Below, piece after piece: positions 34,610 through 43,056 of a stretch of DNA of 64,000 nucleotides. Every line of letters begins with the position of its first letter. Within the stretch, counting starts at the first letter, position 1. Source of the DNA: Methanohalophilus halophilus (GTDB lineage: Archaea; Halobacteriota; Methanosarcinia; Methanosarcinales; Methanosarcinaceae); contig NZ_CP017921.1 in NCBI RefSeq assembly GCF_001889405.1, positions 1,378,057 to 1,442,056 on the forward strand, written 5' to 3'. Both the position numbers and the translations under genes were made by a program. The notes beneath the pieces were generated by a model. It was not told the origin of the DNA. It searched no databases and worked only from the letters and a program-made list of their open reading frames with translations.

Positions 34610-35587
34610 ATGAAAAAAACTGATACAATTATATTCACACATGGTGATTCGGATGGAGTATGTTCGGGAGCCATAGCCAAAAGTGCATACCCGGATGCCA
34701 GAGTCTATTTTACCAGTCCGGTGAGCCTGTATAATAGACTTGATATGGCTGAAGATTATGATAATATCATTATCTGTGATATAGCCGTGGATGAACGTTC
34801 ATGTGTAAATCTCTACCATAAAATCAATGATATTGCCAGTCGTGCAGATGTCACCTACATTGATCACCATCCCCTTCCAAGGATGTGCTGGGATGAACCG
34901 TGGTTTTACCATGACCTGAACACATGTGCCGCAGAACTTACATACAAGGTTTTCAAATCCCGTCTGGAAAGGGATATCCGCAGGATTGCGGTGTATGGTG
35001 CAATAGGTGATTATCGGGATAATACTCCTGCAATTAAGAAATGGACACGGGATTGGGACAAAAGAAGTCTTTATTTCCAGGCAGGAACATTGATCCAGGC
35101 ATTGCAATATGTTGGCAGGAACTATGATTTCAAAAGAGAAATCATTGACCCTCTTTCCAATGATCTGATTCCTTCTGAAATACCTAATCTTATTCCCTAT
35201 GCAAAGAAAGCATCAAGAATTGAAGAAGAGTTGAGAATACGTGTAAAGGAATCGGTCCATCCACTTCATTCGGTAGCTTATGTCCTTGATCCTGAAGGTT
35301 ATCTTTCCAAATCCGCAATCTATGCAGCTTCTTATGGGAGAAAAGGAATAGGGATTGCAGCCGAACACAGGAATAATAAAGCTGCTTATGACCTGAGCTT
35401 GCGCTCCCGTAACAGCAGTGTGGATATCAACCTCCTTTTGCGAGATATCGCACCCCAATACGGAGGTAGTGGCGGCGGTCACCCAATGGCTGCCGGGGCC
35501 CGTATTCCGGAAGAAAAACTTGATGCATTCCTTCAGGAATTTGACCGGAGGGTTAATCTGGCTGAAACAAAACAGGGGGATTTATGA
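34610..35587 (+). CDS. DHH-family phosphoesterase (RecJ-like/NrnA-like)
   Basis: About 325 residues. It has the N-terminal motif THGDSDGVCSGAI, a NIIICDIAVDE strand, the DHH motif as TYIDHHPLP, and the C-terminal DHHA1 motif GGSGGGHPMAAGARIP. These proteins hydrolyse single-strand nucleic acids, oligoribonucleotides or cyclic dinucleotides, and in archaea some are GAN/RecJ-type replication partners. The ATG at 34610 opens the conserved part; a TTG at 34595 is an alternative. Its stop overlaps the engB start by 4 nt. Confidence 0.9.
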   Translation: MKKTDTIIFTHGDSDGVCSGAIAKSAYPDARVYFTSPVSLYNRLDMAEDYDNIIICDIAVDERSCVNLYHKINDIASRADVTYIDHHPLPRMCWDEPWFYHDLNTCAAELTYKVFKSRLERDIRRIAVYGAIGDYRDNTPAIKKWTRDWDKRSLYFQAGTLIQALQYVGRNYDFKREIIDPLSNDLIPSEIPNLIPYAKKASRIEEELRIRVKESVHPLHSVAYVLDPEGYLSKSAIYAASYGRKGIGIAAEHRNNKAAYDLSLRSRNSSVDINLLLRDIAPQYGGSGGGHPMAAGARIPEEKLDAFLQEFDRRVNLAETKQGDL

Positions 35588-36207
35588 AGCCTACTGGAAT
35601 CCCAAAAAAAAATGATTTTGAAATTGTATTTGCCGGTCGCTCCAATGTAGGCAAATCTTCTATTGTAAAGGCCCTTTCCGGACGCAAAGTGAAAGTCGGC
35701 AAAAGACCTGGTGTCACCCTGAAACCCACTCATGTGAAGAAAGGGGATTTAGTGATTACCGATCTTCCCGGTTTTGGATTTATGAATGGTGTAAATGAGC
35801 GCAAACAGGATATCGTAAAAGATAAGATAGTACGTTATATAGAAGAGGGAAATCAGCGGATCAACATCGCTGCCATGGTAGTTGATGCAGGTTCCTTTGT
35901 TGAAGTAGTGGACCGCTGGGAGCAACGGGGCGAGCTTCCCATTGATATAGAAATATTCGATTTTTTTACAGAAATGGATCTTGAACCCCTGATAGTTGTA
36001 AATAAAATGGATAAGATCAAGGAAGAGGATAAAGATGGGGTCCTCGATGATATTATTGAAAGATTGGGGCTTTTTCCACCCTGGAGGCAGTGGATCGACA
36101 GGGTAGCACCGATAAGTGCTAAAAAAGGAGATTTGCAGGCCTTAAATTCGATTCTAAAGAAGCGCATTCATTCGGATAAAAGGGATTCCTTGCTAAAATA
36201 CATCTGA
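35584..36207 (+). CDS. engB: EngB-type GTP-binding protein
   Basis: A 207-residue TRAFAC GTPase: G1 FAGRSNVGKSSIVKAL, the P-G-V-T switch (KRPGVTLKPTHV), G3 DLPGFGFMN, G4 VNKMDKI and the late SAKKGDLQAL. It matches the archaeal EngB/YihA family, in bacteria a large-subunit ribosome assembly factor. GGGGGATT precedes the ATG, which overlaps the DHH gene. Confidence 0.93.
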   Translation: MKPTGIPKKNDFEIVFAGRSNVGKSSIVKALSGRKVKVGKRPGVTLKPTHVKKGDLVITDLPGFGFMNGVNERKQDIVKDKIVRYIEEGNQRINIAAMVVDAGSFVEVVDRWEQRGELPIDIEIFDFFTEMDLEPLIVVNKMDKIKEEDKDGVLDDIIERLGLFPPWRQWIDRVAPISAKKGDLQALNSILKKRIHSDKRDSLLKYI

Positions 36208-36221
36208 AAATGGGTGTATTG

Positions 36222-36821
36222 TTAGCCCCTTATGCGCAAATCCACGCCCATATCCCTGGCTATCTGACTGCATTTTTCAGTATCTATTTCAGGAACATCT
36301 ACCACACTGAAACGTACATGCAGGCCTGCTTCTTTTGATTCTTCAGCAAATTCCAGCAGGGCACTATAAGCGTTTTGATAGAATGGTTTACAAATCCTGT
36401 TATAAACTTCTGCGGATTCTGCATTAAGGCTGACTGAAACTGCATCCAACCCGGCATCCACAAGACAATCAACCACATTGATATCGGGATTTATAAGCTG
36501 GCCGTGTCCATTTGTGTCCAGTCTTACATATGCCCCCTTCGCTTTCAACCAGTGTGTGACAGCAAGCAGCACGTCAAAACGGGACGTCGGCTCTCCGAAT
36601 CCTGTGAAAACTATCTCTTTATACTTTTTCAGATCGTGTTTTTCCAGTTCTGAAATTATCTCTTTTTCGGAAGGGTCTTTTTTAAGCCACAGATTATATC
36701 CGTATAATCCTTCCCCCTGATTGCGAATACAAAAATAACAGTCTGCACTGCATTGGTTGGTTATGTTCAGGTACAGGTTACCATGGGCCTCATAGCATAT
36801 TGAGGGTTTGTCAGTTTTCAT
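36222..36821 (-). CDS. Short radical SAM protein, TatD-associated type
   Basis: A 199-residue protein with the radical SAM cluster motif CSADCYFCIR (CxxxCxxC) at about residue 27, then FTGFGEPTSRFD (the GGE-like SAM site) and VRLDTNGHGQL. The compact length and sequence match the radical SAM family that is linked to TatD nucleases in archaea (TIGR04038 as I recall it). The reaction is unknown. Its start overlaps the stop of the GGCT gene by 4 nt. Confidence 0.85.
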   Translation of the reverse strand: MKTDKPSICYEAHGNLYLNITNQCSADCYFCIRNQGEGLYGYNLWLKKDPSEKEIISELEKHDLKKYKEIVFTGFGEPTSRFDVLLAVTHWLKAKGAYVRLDTNGHGQLINPDINVVDCLVDAGLDAVSVSLNAESAEVYNRICKPFYQNAYSALLEFAEESKEAGLHVRFSVVDVPEIDTEKCSQIARDMGVDLRIRG

Positions 36822-37165
36822 TTATTCCAATCTCCATTGGGAATAAGAGGAAAGTTAGAGGTATTACATGCAGAAGTATCAAGAAAATACATCCAGGCTT
36901 CTCTGTTGCTTTCCAGTTTTACTTTTTTTCTTGTGAAGAACTTGCCTTCAAGTATATCAAGACTATTTAACATATCACTGTCAATACAATATACTTCTCC
37001 CTTGATATTACAACGATTACCAGTGTTCACAACAGCCGGGAAACTACCCAGATCAAACATGCAATATTGATCAGCGGTAGTATCTTTTCCAATAAATACA
37101 GAATCCTTGATTATATGATGATTTGGGAATCCTTTTTTCAGGGTCCCATACACAAAAATATCCAT
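36818..37165 (-). CDS. Gamma-glutamylcyclotransferase-fold (AIG2-like) protein
   Basis: A 115-residue protein opening FVYGTLKKGFPNHHII, the substrate-loop signature YGTLxxG of GGCT/AIG2 enzymes. VYCIDSDMLNSLDILEG contains the usual late Asp/Glu region. Such enzymes cyclise gamma-glutamylamines or related amines; the true substrate is unknown. It lies 2 bp from the geranylgeranyl reductase gene and overlaps the radical SAM gene. Confidence 0.85.
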   Translation of the reverse strand: MDIFVYGTLKKGFPNHHIIKDSVFIGKDTTADQYCMFDLGSFPAVVNTGNRCNIKGEVYCIDSDMLNSLDILEGKFFTRKKVKLESNREAWMYFLDTSACNTSNFPLIPNGDWNK

Positions 37166-37167
37166 AA

Positions 37168-38358
37168 TTAACCCAATCCGAAATTCAGCTTTGTGAGTGT
37201 TTTTTTCACAGGATCAGGAAGCTTGCCACACTGGATTGCTTTCATGTGTTGTGGTGAGATCGTCCGTATAGCCTTTGACATCAATCTGTCAGATCTCATC
37301 AGATTGTCCATCATTTTCCGGATATAAACAGCAGTTTTTATCTCCAGTCCCATTTGCTCCCTCCATCTCCTTTCATAAATGGAGAGTTCACATTCACCTG
37401 TAAGATATTCTACAGCCGTTTCTCCTGCCAGTTTACCCCCTATCATCGCCGTGGGAATTCCTCCTCCGTTGGTAGCGATCAACTGGCCTGCAGCATCCCC
37501 GGCAAGCATTGCATTGTTTGAGACAGTTTTTTCGGGAGCCCCCCCTACCGGTACTACTCCGGAAACCACGGAAAGTATCTTTGCATCCTGCAGTTTATCG
37601 CTGGCAATGGGGTGTTTGTACATGAACTTTTCCAGATAATCCCGGGCACACATATTCTTCTCGAAAAGGACTTCCCGGATGCCTACGCCGATGTTTGCAG
37701 TGCTTCCTCCTTGCGAAATAATCCAGGCATATCCACCTGGGACGTAGTCTTTTCCGAAATACATCTCTACGGCATCCCTGTCCGCTCCGGTGCTTGCAAG
37801 TTCATATTCAAAAGCGGTTCCGATTCCCATGGGATCATTTCCCCGTTTCATATCATGGGCTTTTGCAACAATAGAATTTGGACCATCCGCACCTATCAGG
37901 ACTTTACCCCTGATTGTCGATGGGCCAAAGACTCCGTCCACTTCAATTGTATTTCCGTTAACATCTGTTACATTGGTCCCTATCATTAACTCGGCGCCTT
38001 CCTCAGCTGCCCGGGATGCCAGGTGCCTGTCAAATCTCCTCCTGTCAAGCGAGTCGGCCTCTACTTCAAAACCCTTTGAGTAGCCGTCGGGTGCAATAAA
38101 ACGTTGGTAATTGCTGGTAGCATGTACACAGTTTTTCGGATAATCAAGCAGGGTATGAGGAAGTTGTGCATCGGGCACAAGTTCCTGCAGGGTATCGGCA
38201 TGGGGCATAAACCCACCACATTGGAGGGGCACACCAATGTCTTTTTTCCTGTCAACCAGTAAAACGGATGCACCGCTCTGTGCGGCATACATTGCAGCTG
38301 TGGTGCCCGCCGGGCCGGCTCCGACAACTACCACATCATATAATTCATCGGGATGCAT
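37168..38358 (-). CDS. Digeranylgeranylglycerophospholipid reductase family flavoprotein
   Basis: A 396-residue FAD protein. The N-terminus VVVVGAGPAGTTAAMYAAQSG is the dinucleotide site, VLIGADGPNSIVAK and AMLAGDAAGQLIATNGGGIPTAM are the further FAD motifs of geranylgeranyl reductases. These saturate the double bonds of archaeal isoprenoid lipids or menaquinone-like chains. It heads a three-gene run (reductase, GGCT, radical SAM). The ATG at 38358 begins 3 residues before the acidic lead-in to the FAD strand. Confidence 0.92.
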   Translation of the reverse strand: MHPDELYDVVVVGAGPAGTTAAMYAAQSGASVLLVDRKKDIGVPLQCGGFMPHADTLQELVPDAQLPHTLLDYPKNCVHATSNYQRFIAPDGYSKGFEVEADSLDRRRFDRHLASRAAEEGAELMIGTNVTDVNGNTIEVDGVFGPSTIRGKVLIGADGPNSIVAKAHDMKRGNDPMGIGTAFEYELASTGADRDAVEMYFGKDYVPGGYAWIISQGGSTANIGVGIREVLFEKNMCARDYLEKFMYKHPIASDKLQDAKILSVVSGVVPVGGAPEKTVSNNAMLAGDAAGQLIATNGGGIPTAMIGGKLAGETAVEYLTGECELSIYERRWREQMGLEIKTAVYIRKMMDNLMRSDRLMSKAIRTISPQHMKAIQCGKLPDPVKKTLTKLNFGLG

Positions 38359-38404
38359 GGGAATAATTGCTACTTTAATATTGCTTATAAAACTATTTCA
38401 TCAA

Positions 38405-38857
38405 TCACATGCCGCCTCCAATCTGGGACAGCTCGAATTCCATATCATCGGGAACTCTTGCAGTGAATACAAAAACAGTATACCTTAGTTTCCTGGCCTG
38501 GGAAATAGCTGTCTTTTGCCTGTCACTTAATTCCTCAGTAGAACTTATGCACAGCATCTTGCGGTTTGCTCCAACCAAAAAATCAAATTGTTCTGCATAA
38601 GCATTCAAAAAATCAACCATATCCCTTAGCTCATCCCAGCGACTGCACATGTGCAGGCTTTTCGTAGAAGAATTTTCTACATACCAATCCTTACTCATGT
38701 AGGGGTAGGAATCATACTGTTCCCTAATCTCTTCATAGGCTTTCTGGATTTTGGGCATATCCTTTGCAAGGTTAACCCACTTCCATTCATTCTGTGAAAA
38801 GTATTTTCCGGCCAAAATGTCAGCAATTTCCTTTTTGTCTTTTGCATCGAGTTTCAT
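38405..38857 (-). CDS. Uncharacterised 150-residue protein next to the DHPS-like gene
   Basis: A soluble, mixed-charge protein. Visible features are a Trp/Lys-rich N-terminal helix (KYFSQNEWKWVNLAKDM), a middle LRDMVDFLNAYAEQFDFLVGANR and a C-terminal strand MEFELSQIGGGM. I do not recognise a family. AGGTGATC sits 2 nt before the ATG, and the gene starts 11 bp after the dihydropteroate synthase-like gene, so the two are co-transcribed and may share a pathway. Confidence 0.7.
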   Translation of the reverse strand: MKLDAKDKKEIADILAGKYFSQNEWKWVNLAKDMPKIQKAYEEIREQYDSYPYMSKDWYVENSSTKSLHMCSRWDELRDMVDFLNAYAEQFDFLVGANRKMLCISSTEELSDRQKTAISQARKLRYTVFVFTARVPDDMEFELSQIGGGM

Positions 38858-38868
38858 GAGATCACCTG

Positions 38869-40347
38869 TTAAAAATCATCGTCCTGTACATAACTCCTGT
38901 CAAATTCAATCGCAATTTCAGCTTTTTCCAGTTCCCTTCCAAGATAACCCGCATGTTCAAGACTTGTGACAAGTCCTTTATCTATTATCATGTCCAGGAT
39001 TTCTGCAGCATTTTTACCGATGATAGTTTCCTGTGCATGTTCTGCGACTATGTACCTTTTTCCATCATTTCTTTGGGCAATTCCTATATGGAATGCCCCT
39101 GCCGGATCCAATTGCCAGTTGACACTACTCTTTGCATTGGTTGCGTCATCGGGCATTTCTATATCCGGTCGCTTTCGTTTTTCCTTGATCATGAACATGT
39201 CAATTCCCAGGTCCTTTGGGGAACTGTGCCTTTCCTCTGCCAGTTTCATCATTGAAGAGGCAGTTTTTAATTCGGCAATGCAACCCTGGGTCTTATCACT
39301 GTATTCGGGTGTGAAAAGAATGGCTGCTCCGACCTCATGTGCTATTCCGCACAGGGTTGCATTTATACCTATAGAATCAGCATCCATTAGTTCTGTAACA
39401 TTGCCGGCCCCAAAGAAAAGAGGAATATTCGGGTAAGTATCACGGAATTTTCTGTACCTTTCTACAGAAGATGTAAATCCATGACCAATTGGATCAAGCA
39501 CAGGGTCTGCAATTATATTTTCTATTCCGAAATCTTTTGCTCGTTTGATATTCTGCATCAATGTATCAAATTTGTTGCCACTATCGGGGATAATCACAAC
39601 AGCACATCCCTTTGTAGCGATCTCTTCTGCCAGCTCATCAATATTTGTATCATTGAGGCTGAGGACCATATCAATACCAGCATCAATTGCACTACGAATA
39701 TGGGCAGGGTCCAGTGTATCCACACTTATTGGTAGTCCGGTTACTTCTCTTGCAATGAGAATGGCCTCATGGACGTTTTCAGTGGGTGTATCTATGGCTA
39801 TGCCCAGATCTATGATGTCAACACCTTTATGGGTGAATTCTGCCACTTTACTCTGAAGATGGCCACAATCCATATTTCCAGCATCAACGATTTCGCCCAT
39901 GACCTTCATTTGGGAATTGCCCCCAATTTTCGTGTCATTGAGCATTAAAGGAGCAAAAGCACTTTTTTCCATCTGGCTTAATTTTTTGTATGCTTCCTGT
40001 TGACGTATATCTTTGAGTAATTCACATGCAGGGACTTTATTTGAAAATTGCACATCTCCTGCAAAACGTATTGCGTAATCCAGGTCATAGGCGTGCTTTG
40101 GGCCTAAGTACACAGGGCAACCTATTCTGTTTGCAACTTCTGTGAAATCCCCCGGGGCAAGACCGGGAACAAGGACCATATCAAATTGTCCGGGTTTGAA
40201 ATTATTGTTTTCATAGGAATGAATTAACCTGTGTGGGGTAATGAAAGCAGCTATGTCAGTATCAACAAGAAGTACACTTGTCTCAGAACCAACTGCCTGA
40301 CGAACTGTATTTTCCGCCAGCTGACCTGTAGCTACAAGAATTTCCAT
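38869..40347 (-). CDS. Dihydropteroate synthase-like protein (tetrahydromethanopterin pathway)
   Basis: A 492-residue protein. The first 150 residues resemble the DUF6513 domain (LVPGLAPGDFTEV, YLGPKHAYDLD). From about 150 a TIM-barrel pterin-binding domain follows with KVMGEIVDAGN, VDIIDLGIAIDTP, PISVDTLDPAHIRSAIDAG and IADPVLDPIGHGF. Such proteins occur in H4MPT-using archaea and are thought to join the aromatic unit to the pterin. The C-terminal 100 residues have no clear match. It lies upstream of an unknown gene and downstream of the ftsZ terminator. Confidence 0.88.
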   Translation of the reverse strand: MEILVATGQLAENTVRQAVGSETSVLLVDTDIAAFITPHRLIHSYENNNFKPGQFDMVLVPGLAPGDFTEVANRIGCPVYLGPKHAYDLDYAIRFAGDVQFSNKVPACELLKDIRQQEAYKKLSQMEKSAFAPLMLNDTKIGGNSQMKVMGEIVDAGNMDCGHLQSKVAEFTHKGVDIIDLGIAIDTPTENVHEAILIAREVTGLPISVDTLDPAHIRSAIDAGIDMVLSLNDTNIDELAEEIATKGCAVVIIPDSGNKFDTLMQNIKRAKDFGIENIIADPVLDPIGHGFTSSVERYRKFRDTYPNIPLFFGAGNVTELMDADSIGINATLCGIAHEVGAAILFTPEYSDKTQGCIAELKTASSMMKLAEERHSSPKDLGIDMFMIKEKRKRPDIEMPDDATNAKSSVNWQLDPAGAFHIGIAQRNDGKRYIVAEHAQETIIGKNAAEILDMIIDKGLVTSLEHAGYLGRELEKAEIAIEFDRSYVQDDDF

Positions 40348-40386
40348 GGGAGAATAATCGATTGGATATTAAAAATAAGTATCTAT

Positions 40387-40411
40387 GAAAGATGCTTTTT
40401 AGGCATCTTTC
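40387..40411 (-). terminator. Hairpin terminator of ftsZ
   Basis: GAAAGATGC (40387-40395) and GCATCTTTC (40403-40411) form a perfect 9-bp stem with a 7-nt loop, starting 7 bp after the ftsZ stop on the minus strand. A T-rich stretch (CTTATTTTTAA) follows about 10 nt further on. It separates ftsZ from the DHPS-like gene. Confidence 0.6.
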
Positions 40412-40417
40412 CAGATT

Positions 40418-41608
40418 TTAATTAATTATGTCTATGATAGAACCGCCATTGTCAGAAGATCGATTCATTGGTTCGACTACCTGACGGCTACCGTTTGGAA
40501 CCCTGGTATAACGTGATTCGGTATTCTTTTCTACAATATCGGCCTGATATTGAGGTCCGAGTACCTGTGCTGACTGCACTCCGGTCATAATGGCCATTAC
40601 ACGGATCTTTCCTTCATAGTCATCGCGAATTCTGGCTCCCCAGATTACATTTGCATTTGAGGACAATTCATAGGTCAGGGACGCTGCAACTTCTTCAGCT
40701 TCCTTGAGGCTTAGATCCGGTCCTCCGGTAATATGTACAAGGCTACCCGTGGCACCGCGATAATCGACATCGAGAAGTGGGTGATTCAAAGCTGCCCTGA
40801 CTACATCTTCACTCTTGTCCTGATTCTTACTTTCCCCGACAAGCATTACGGCCACGCCCCCGCATCCCATAATAGCACGGATGTCTGCGTAGTCCAGATT
40901 GATAAGAGATGGCTGTGTAATCGTTTCAGTGATACCTTTTACGGTTTCAGCGATTAGCTGGTCCATTACTGAAAATGCCTGTTCTATAGGAAGGTTTGGT
41001 ACATAGTTGAGAAGCCTGTTGTTGTCAAGCACAATAACAGTATCTGCTGCACGACGGAAATCCTCTATTCCCTCTTCAGCTTTTACAGCACGGGCCCGTT
41101 CTACCCTGAAAGGGCTGGAGACCATACCTACTACAATTGCTCCCTGTTCTTTTGCTATGTCAGCCACAACAGGGGCTACACCGGTACCGGTACCTCCTCC
41201 CATACCTGCAGTTACAAAAACAAGGTCACTTTCCTTGAATACCTCTTCAAGGGTTCCGCGAGCAAGGTCTGCGGCTTTGGCACCGACTTCCGGGAAGCCA
41301 CCTGCGCCAAGTCCACGAGTTAATGTTTTACCCACAAGGATCTTCTTGTCAGCACGGATATGATCAAGATGTTGTTTGTCCGTATTTATTGCAATAGTTT
41401 CGGCACCTTCTATACCGATATTATACAGACGATTAATGGTGTTGTTTCCGGCGCCTCCGCAACCAACGATGGTTATCCTGGGAAGTCCGAATTCAAAATC
41501 TTCTTCATCTTCAAAATTCTGGCGATACTCTCTTTCCTGTTCTGATAGTTTTAATGCATCTTGCACTATTGATTGCACATTCATCCCCTCTGATGATTCA
41601 TGACTCAA
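40418..41608 (-). CDS. ftsZ: Cell division GTPase FtsZ
   Basis: A 396-residue tubulin-like GTPase. The motifs [14 protein letters not shown], the tubulin signature [20 protein letters not shown] and the T7-loop [11 protein letters not shown] are intact. It polymerises to form the division ring. A C-terminal peptide of low complexity ends SIIDIIN. The 5' end is uncertain: TTG at 41608 gives the longest frame, while ATG at 41584 or GTG at 41578 follow AGAGGGG more closely. It lies 12 bp after the RHH gene, and both share one phased-repeat promoter. Confidence 0.95.
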   Translation of the reverse strand: MSHESSEGMNVQSIVQDALKLSEQEREYRQNFEDEEDFEFGLPRITIVGCGGAGNNTINRLYNIGIEGAETIAINTDKQHLDHIRADKKILVGKTLTRGLGAGGFPEVGAKAADLARGTLEEVFKESDLVFVTAGMGGGTGTGVAPVVADIAKEQGAIVVGMVSSPFRVERARAVKAEEGIEDFRRAADTVIVLDNNRLLNYVPNLPIEQAFSVMDQLIAETVKGITETITQPSLINLDYADIRAIMGCGGVAVMLVGESKNQDKSEDVVRAALNHPLLDVDYRGATGSLVHITGGPDLSLKEAEEVAASLTYELSSNANVIWGARIRDDYEGKIRVMAIMTGVQSAQVLGPQYQADIVEKNTESRYTRVPNGSRQVVEPMNRSSDNGGSIIDIIN

Positions 41609-41620
41609 CGGCCTTCAAAA

Positions 41621-41797
41621 TTACGACATGGCACTCAGTATCTCCGATCTGCGGAGAAGCTTTTCACCTCTATCGTCAATTAATTCTCTCACAGCCGTCC
41701 GTATTGCTTCGCTTGCGGACGGGAATTCGCCCTGAGCTACCATATAATCGATCATCTCCAACTGTTGTTCCGGAAGTCTGATCGTTATTCTTTGCAT
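41621..41797 (-). CDS. Ribbon-helix-helix regulator upstream of ftsZ (CdrS-like)
   Basis: A 58-residue protein that begins MQRITIRLPEQQLEMID, the strand of an RHH/CopG/Arc DNA-binding domain, followed by the two helices (FPSASEAIRTAVRELIDD). RHH proteins of this kind precede ftsZ in many Euryarchaeota, where CdrS controls division genes. GAGG lies 8 nt before this ATG; the frame is open up to another ATG at 41833, but that stretch overlaps regulatory repeats. It probably binds the array just upstream and so controls itself and ftsZ. Confidence 0.85.
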   Translation of the reverse strand: MQRITIRLPEQQLEMIDYMVAQGEFPSASEAIRTAVRELIDDRGEKLLRRSEILSAMS

Positions 41798-41813
41798 TTC
41801 TGTAGCCTCGGGT

Positions 41814-41897
41814 GTCTGACATATGGCAGACATAAGTCCGACTTACAGCAGCCAAGCATCTGCTTTTTGTCTGACTATATTCTGACGTGTGTCTGAC
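41814..41897. promoter_or_regulatory. Array of GTCTGAC heptamers at 11-bp phasing, promoter of RHH-ftsZ
   Basis: Heptamers on the plus strand start at 41814 (GTCTGAC), 41836 (GTCCGAC), 41869 (GTCTGAC), 41880 (TTCTGAC) and 41891 (GTCTGAC). The distances are 22, 33, 11 and 11 bp, all multiples of 11. The in-between slots show weaker matches (41825 GGCAGAC, 5 of 7; 41858 ATCTGCT, 4 of 7). A TATA box on the minus strand (ATTTATAAATAAT, about 41899-41911) flanks the array, so bound protein would cover the transcription start. Phased heptamers fit cooperative RHH binding on one face of the DNA. Confidence 0.65.
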
Positions 41898-41939
41898 TTA
41901 TTATTTATAAATAGTTGTATATAAGGGTATCTATTTATG

Positions 41940-42653
41940 TCAACCCTTTGTGATACAATCGTAATCTACACTGGCTCTTCTAAGGTCGGGTATGTTTCCC
42001 CACATGCCAATATATTCACCCTGAACAACAAGGGCACCACTTATACCCTCAATCCTATCTAAAACCTTAAATGCTTTTTCCACCGCTTCCTTGCCAGTAT
42101 CGGTTGCATTTGAAAGAGCGGTTGCAGCAGAGTCAGCAAGGGATACATTTTCGGAAAAAACAACTGCAGCATCTGCCATCCCAAAACTGATAGATGGACC
42201 AACAGTACCTGATGAAGTACATATACCGACCACCCTGTCAACTGGTTCAAGCACGAATCCAACATTCTTTACGGCTGATTCTCCTGCATATATACCTACC
42301 ACAATCTGTCGGTCTGTTATATAGGCTATGTCTCCACCATTGTCAACCAGTGCAAAACTTGCCCCTGCCTCCACCATTGCTTCAACAGCAAGTGAAGCAA
42401 TAGTTCCGGCCACAGCACTCATAGGGCCAAGACCCATTGTATTTGAAGCATCTACCATTCTTCTGGCTACTTCAGGGGCTTCTTCCATGCAGGAATGGGG
42501 TTCAAGTGTAACCTGGAAATAGGGGTCCCTACGAATGTAATTCTCAAGCAGTGACCTGTGGAAGCCAATAGCTTCTTTAGCTGCTTCCACATGGCTGGCA
42601 TCATCTGCATGGATGCTAACTATCGTTTCCTTGAGATGGTAATGTTCTTTCAT
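41940..42653 (-). CDS. UPF0280 family protein of the homocysteine biosynthesis cluster
   Basis: A 237-residue protein of UPF0280 (COG2122). It begins [15 protein letters not shown] and carries [34 protein letters not shown] and [21 protein letters not shown], a fold reminiscent of ApbE/flavin transferase. In Methanosarcina a homologue is encoded together with the DUF39 protein and NIL-ferredoxin and takes part in homocysteine formation from aspartate semialdehyde. It is the last gene of the trio here. Confidence 0.88.
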   Translation of the reverse strand: MKEHYHLKETIVSIHADDASHVEAAKEAIGFHRSLLENYIRRDPYFQVTLEPHSCMEEAPEVARRMVDASNTMGLGPMSAVAGTIASLAVEAMVEAGASFALVDNGGDIAYITDRQIVVGIYAGESAVKNVGFVLEPVDRVVGICTSSGTVGPSISFGMADAAVVFSENVSLADSAATALSNATDTGKEAVEKAFKVLDRIEGISGALVVQGEYIGMWGNIPDLRRASVDYDCITKG

Positions 42654-42667
42654 GCTTTGCAGGGAAA

Positions 42668-43054
42668 TTATTTCTCAAGGCTCAGGGCATGGTGGGGACA
42701 CATATTGATACAGGTGCCACACTGTATACATTTTTCTATGTCCTGGGCAATACCCCAATCCTCATCAAAGGAAAACACATGTGCAGGACAAACCGATATA
42801 CAGGCTCCACATTCTACACACTCTTCCTCATCCCTGACAATCGGATGGTCCAGGACTGTTACTTTAGCACCTTTTGATTCCAGAGCTTGCCTTATATCCT
42901 TGAAATCGTCAGTTTCGACCTCGGCAATAATTTCGCCGTAGGTGGAATCAAAATGTGCCTGCGAGATGTTCAGGGCAGTTCTAGTTTCAATCATTGATTC
43001 TGCAAGTATGGGCTCACCTATGACATTGGAGGAAATATTAATTTTTATCATCAT
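42668..43054 (-). CDS. NIL-domain ferredoxin of L-aspartate semialdehyde sulfurtransferase
   Basis: A 128-residue protein: an N-terminal NIL domain ([17 protein letters not shown]) followed by a two-cluster ferredoxin ([16 protein letters not shown] and [16 protein letters not shown]). The homologue in Methanosarcina acetivorans supports sulfur transfer onto aspartate semialdehyde. I prefer the ATG at 43054, 8 nt after GGAGG, over the GTG at 43060. It lies 2 bp after the DUF39 protein gene. Confidence 0.9.
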   Translation of the reverse strand: MMIKINISSNVIGEPILAESMIETRTALNISQAHFDSTYGEIIAEVETDDFKDIRQALESKGAKVTVLDHPIVRDEEECVECGACISVCPAHVFSFDEDWGIAQDIEKCIQCGTCINMCPHHALSLEK

Positions 43055-43056
43055 TC

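Noticed and set aside
41797..41833. Twelve-residue longer RHH protein starting at 41833
   Set aside because: The extension is encoded by the phased operator repeats and lacks a good ribosome site, whereas RHH proteins usually begin at the strand MQRITIRLP.
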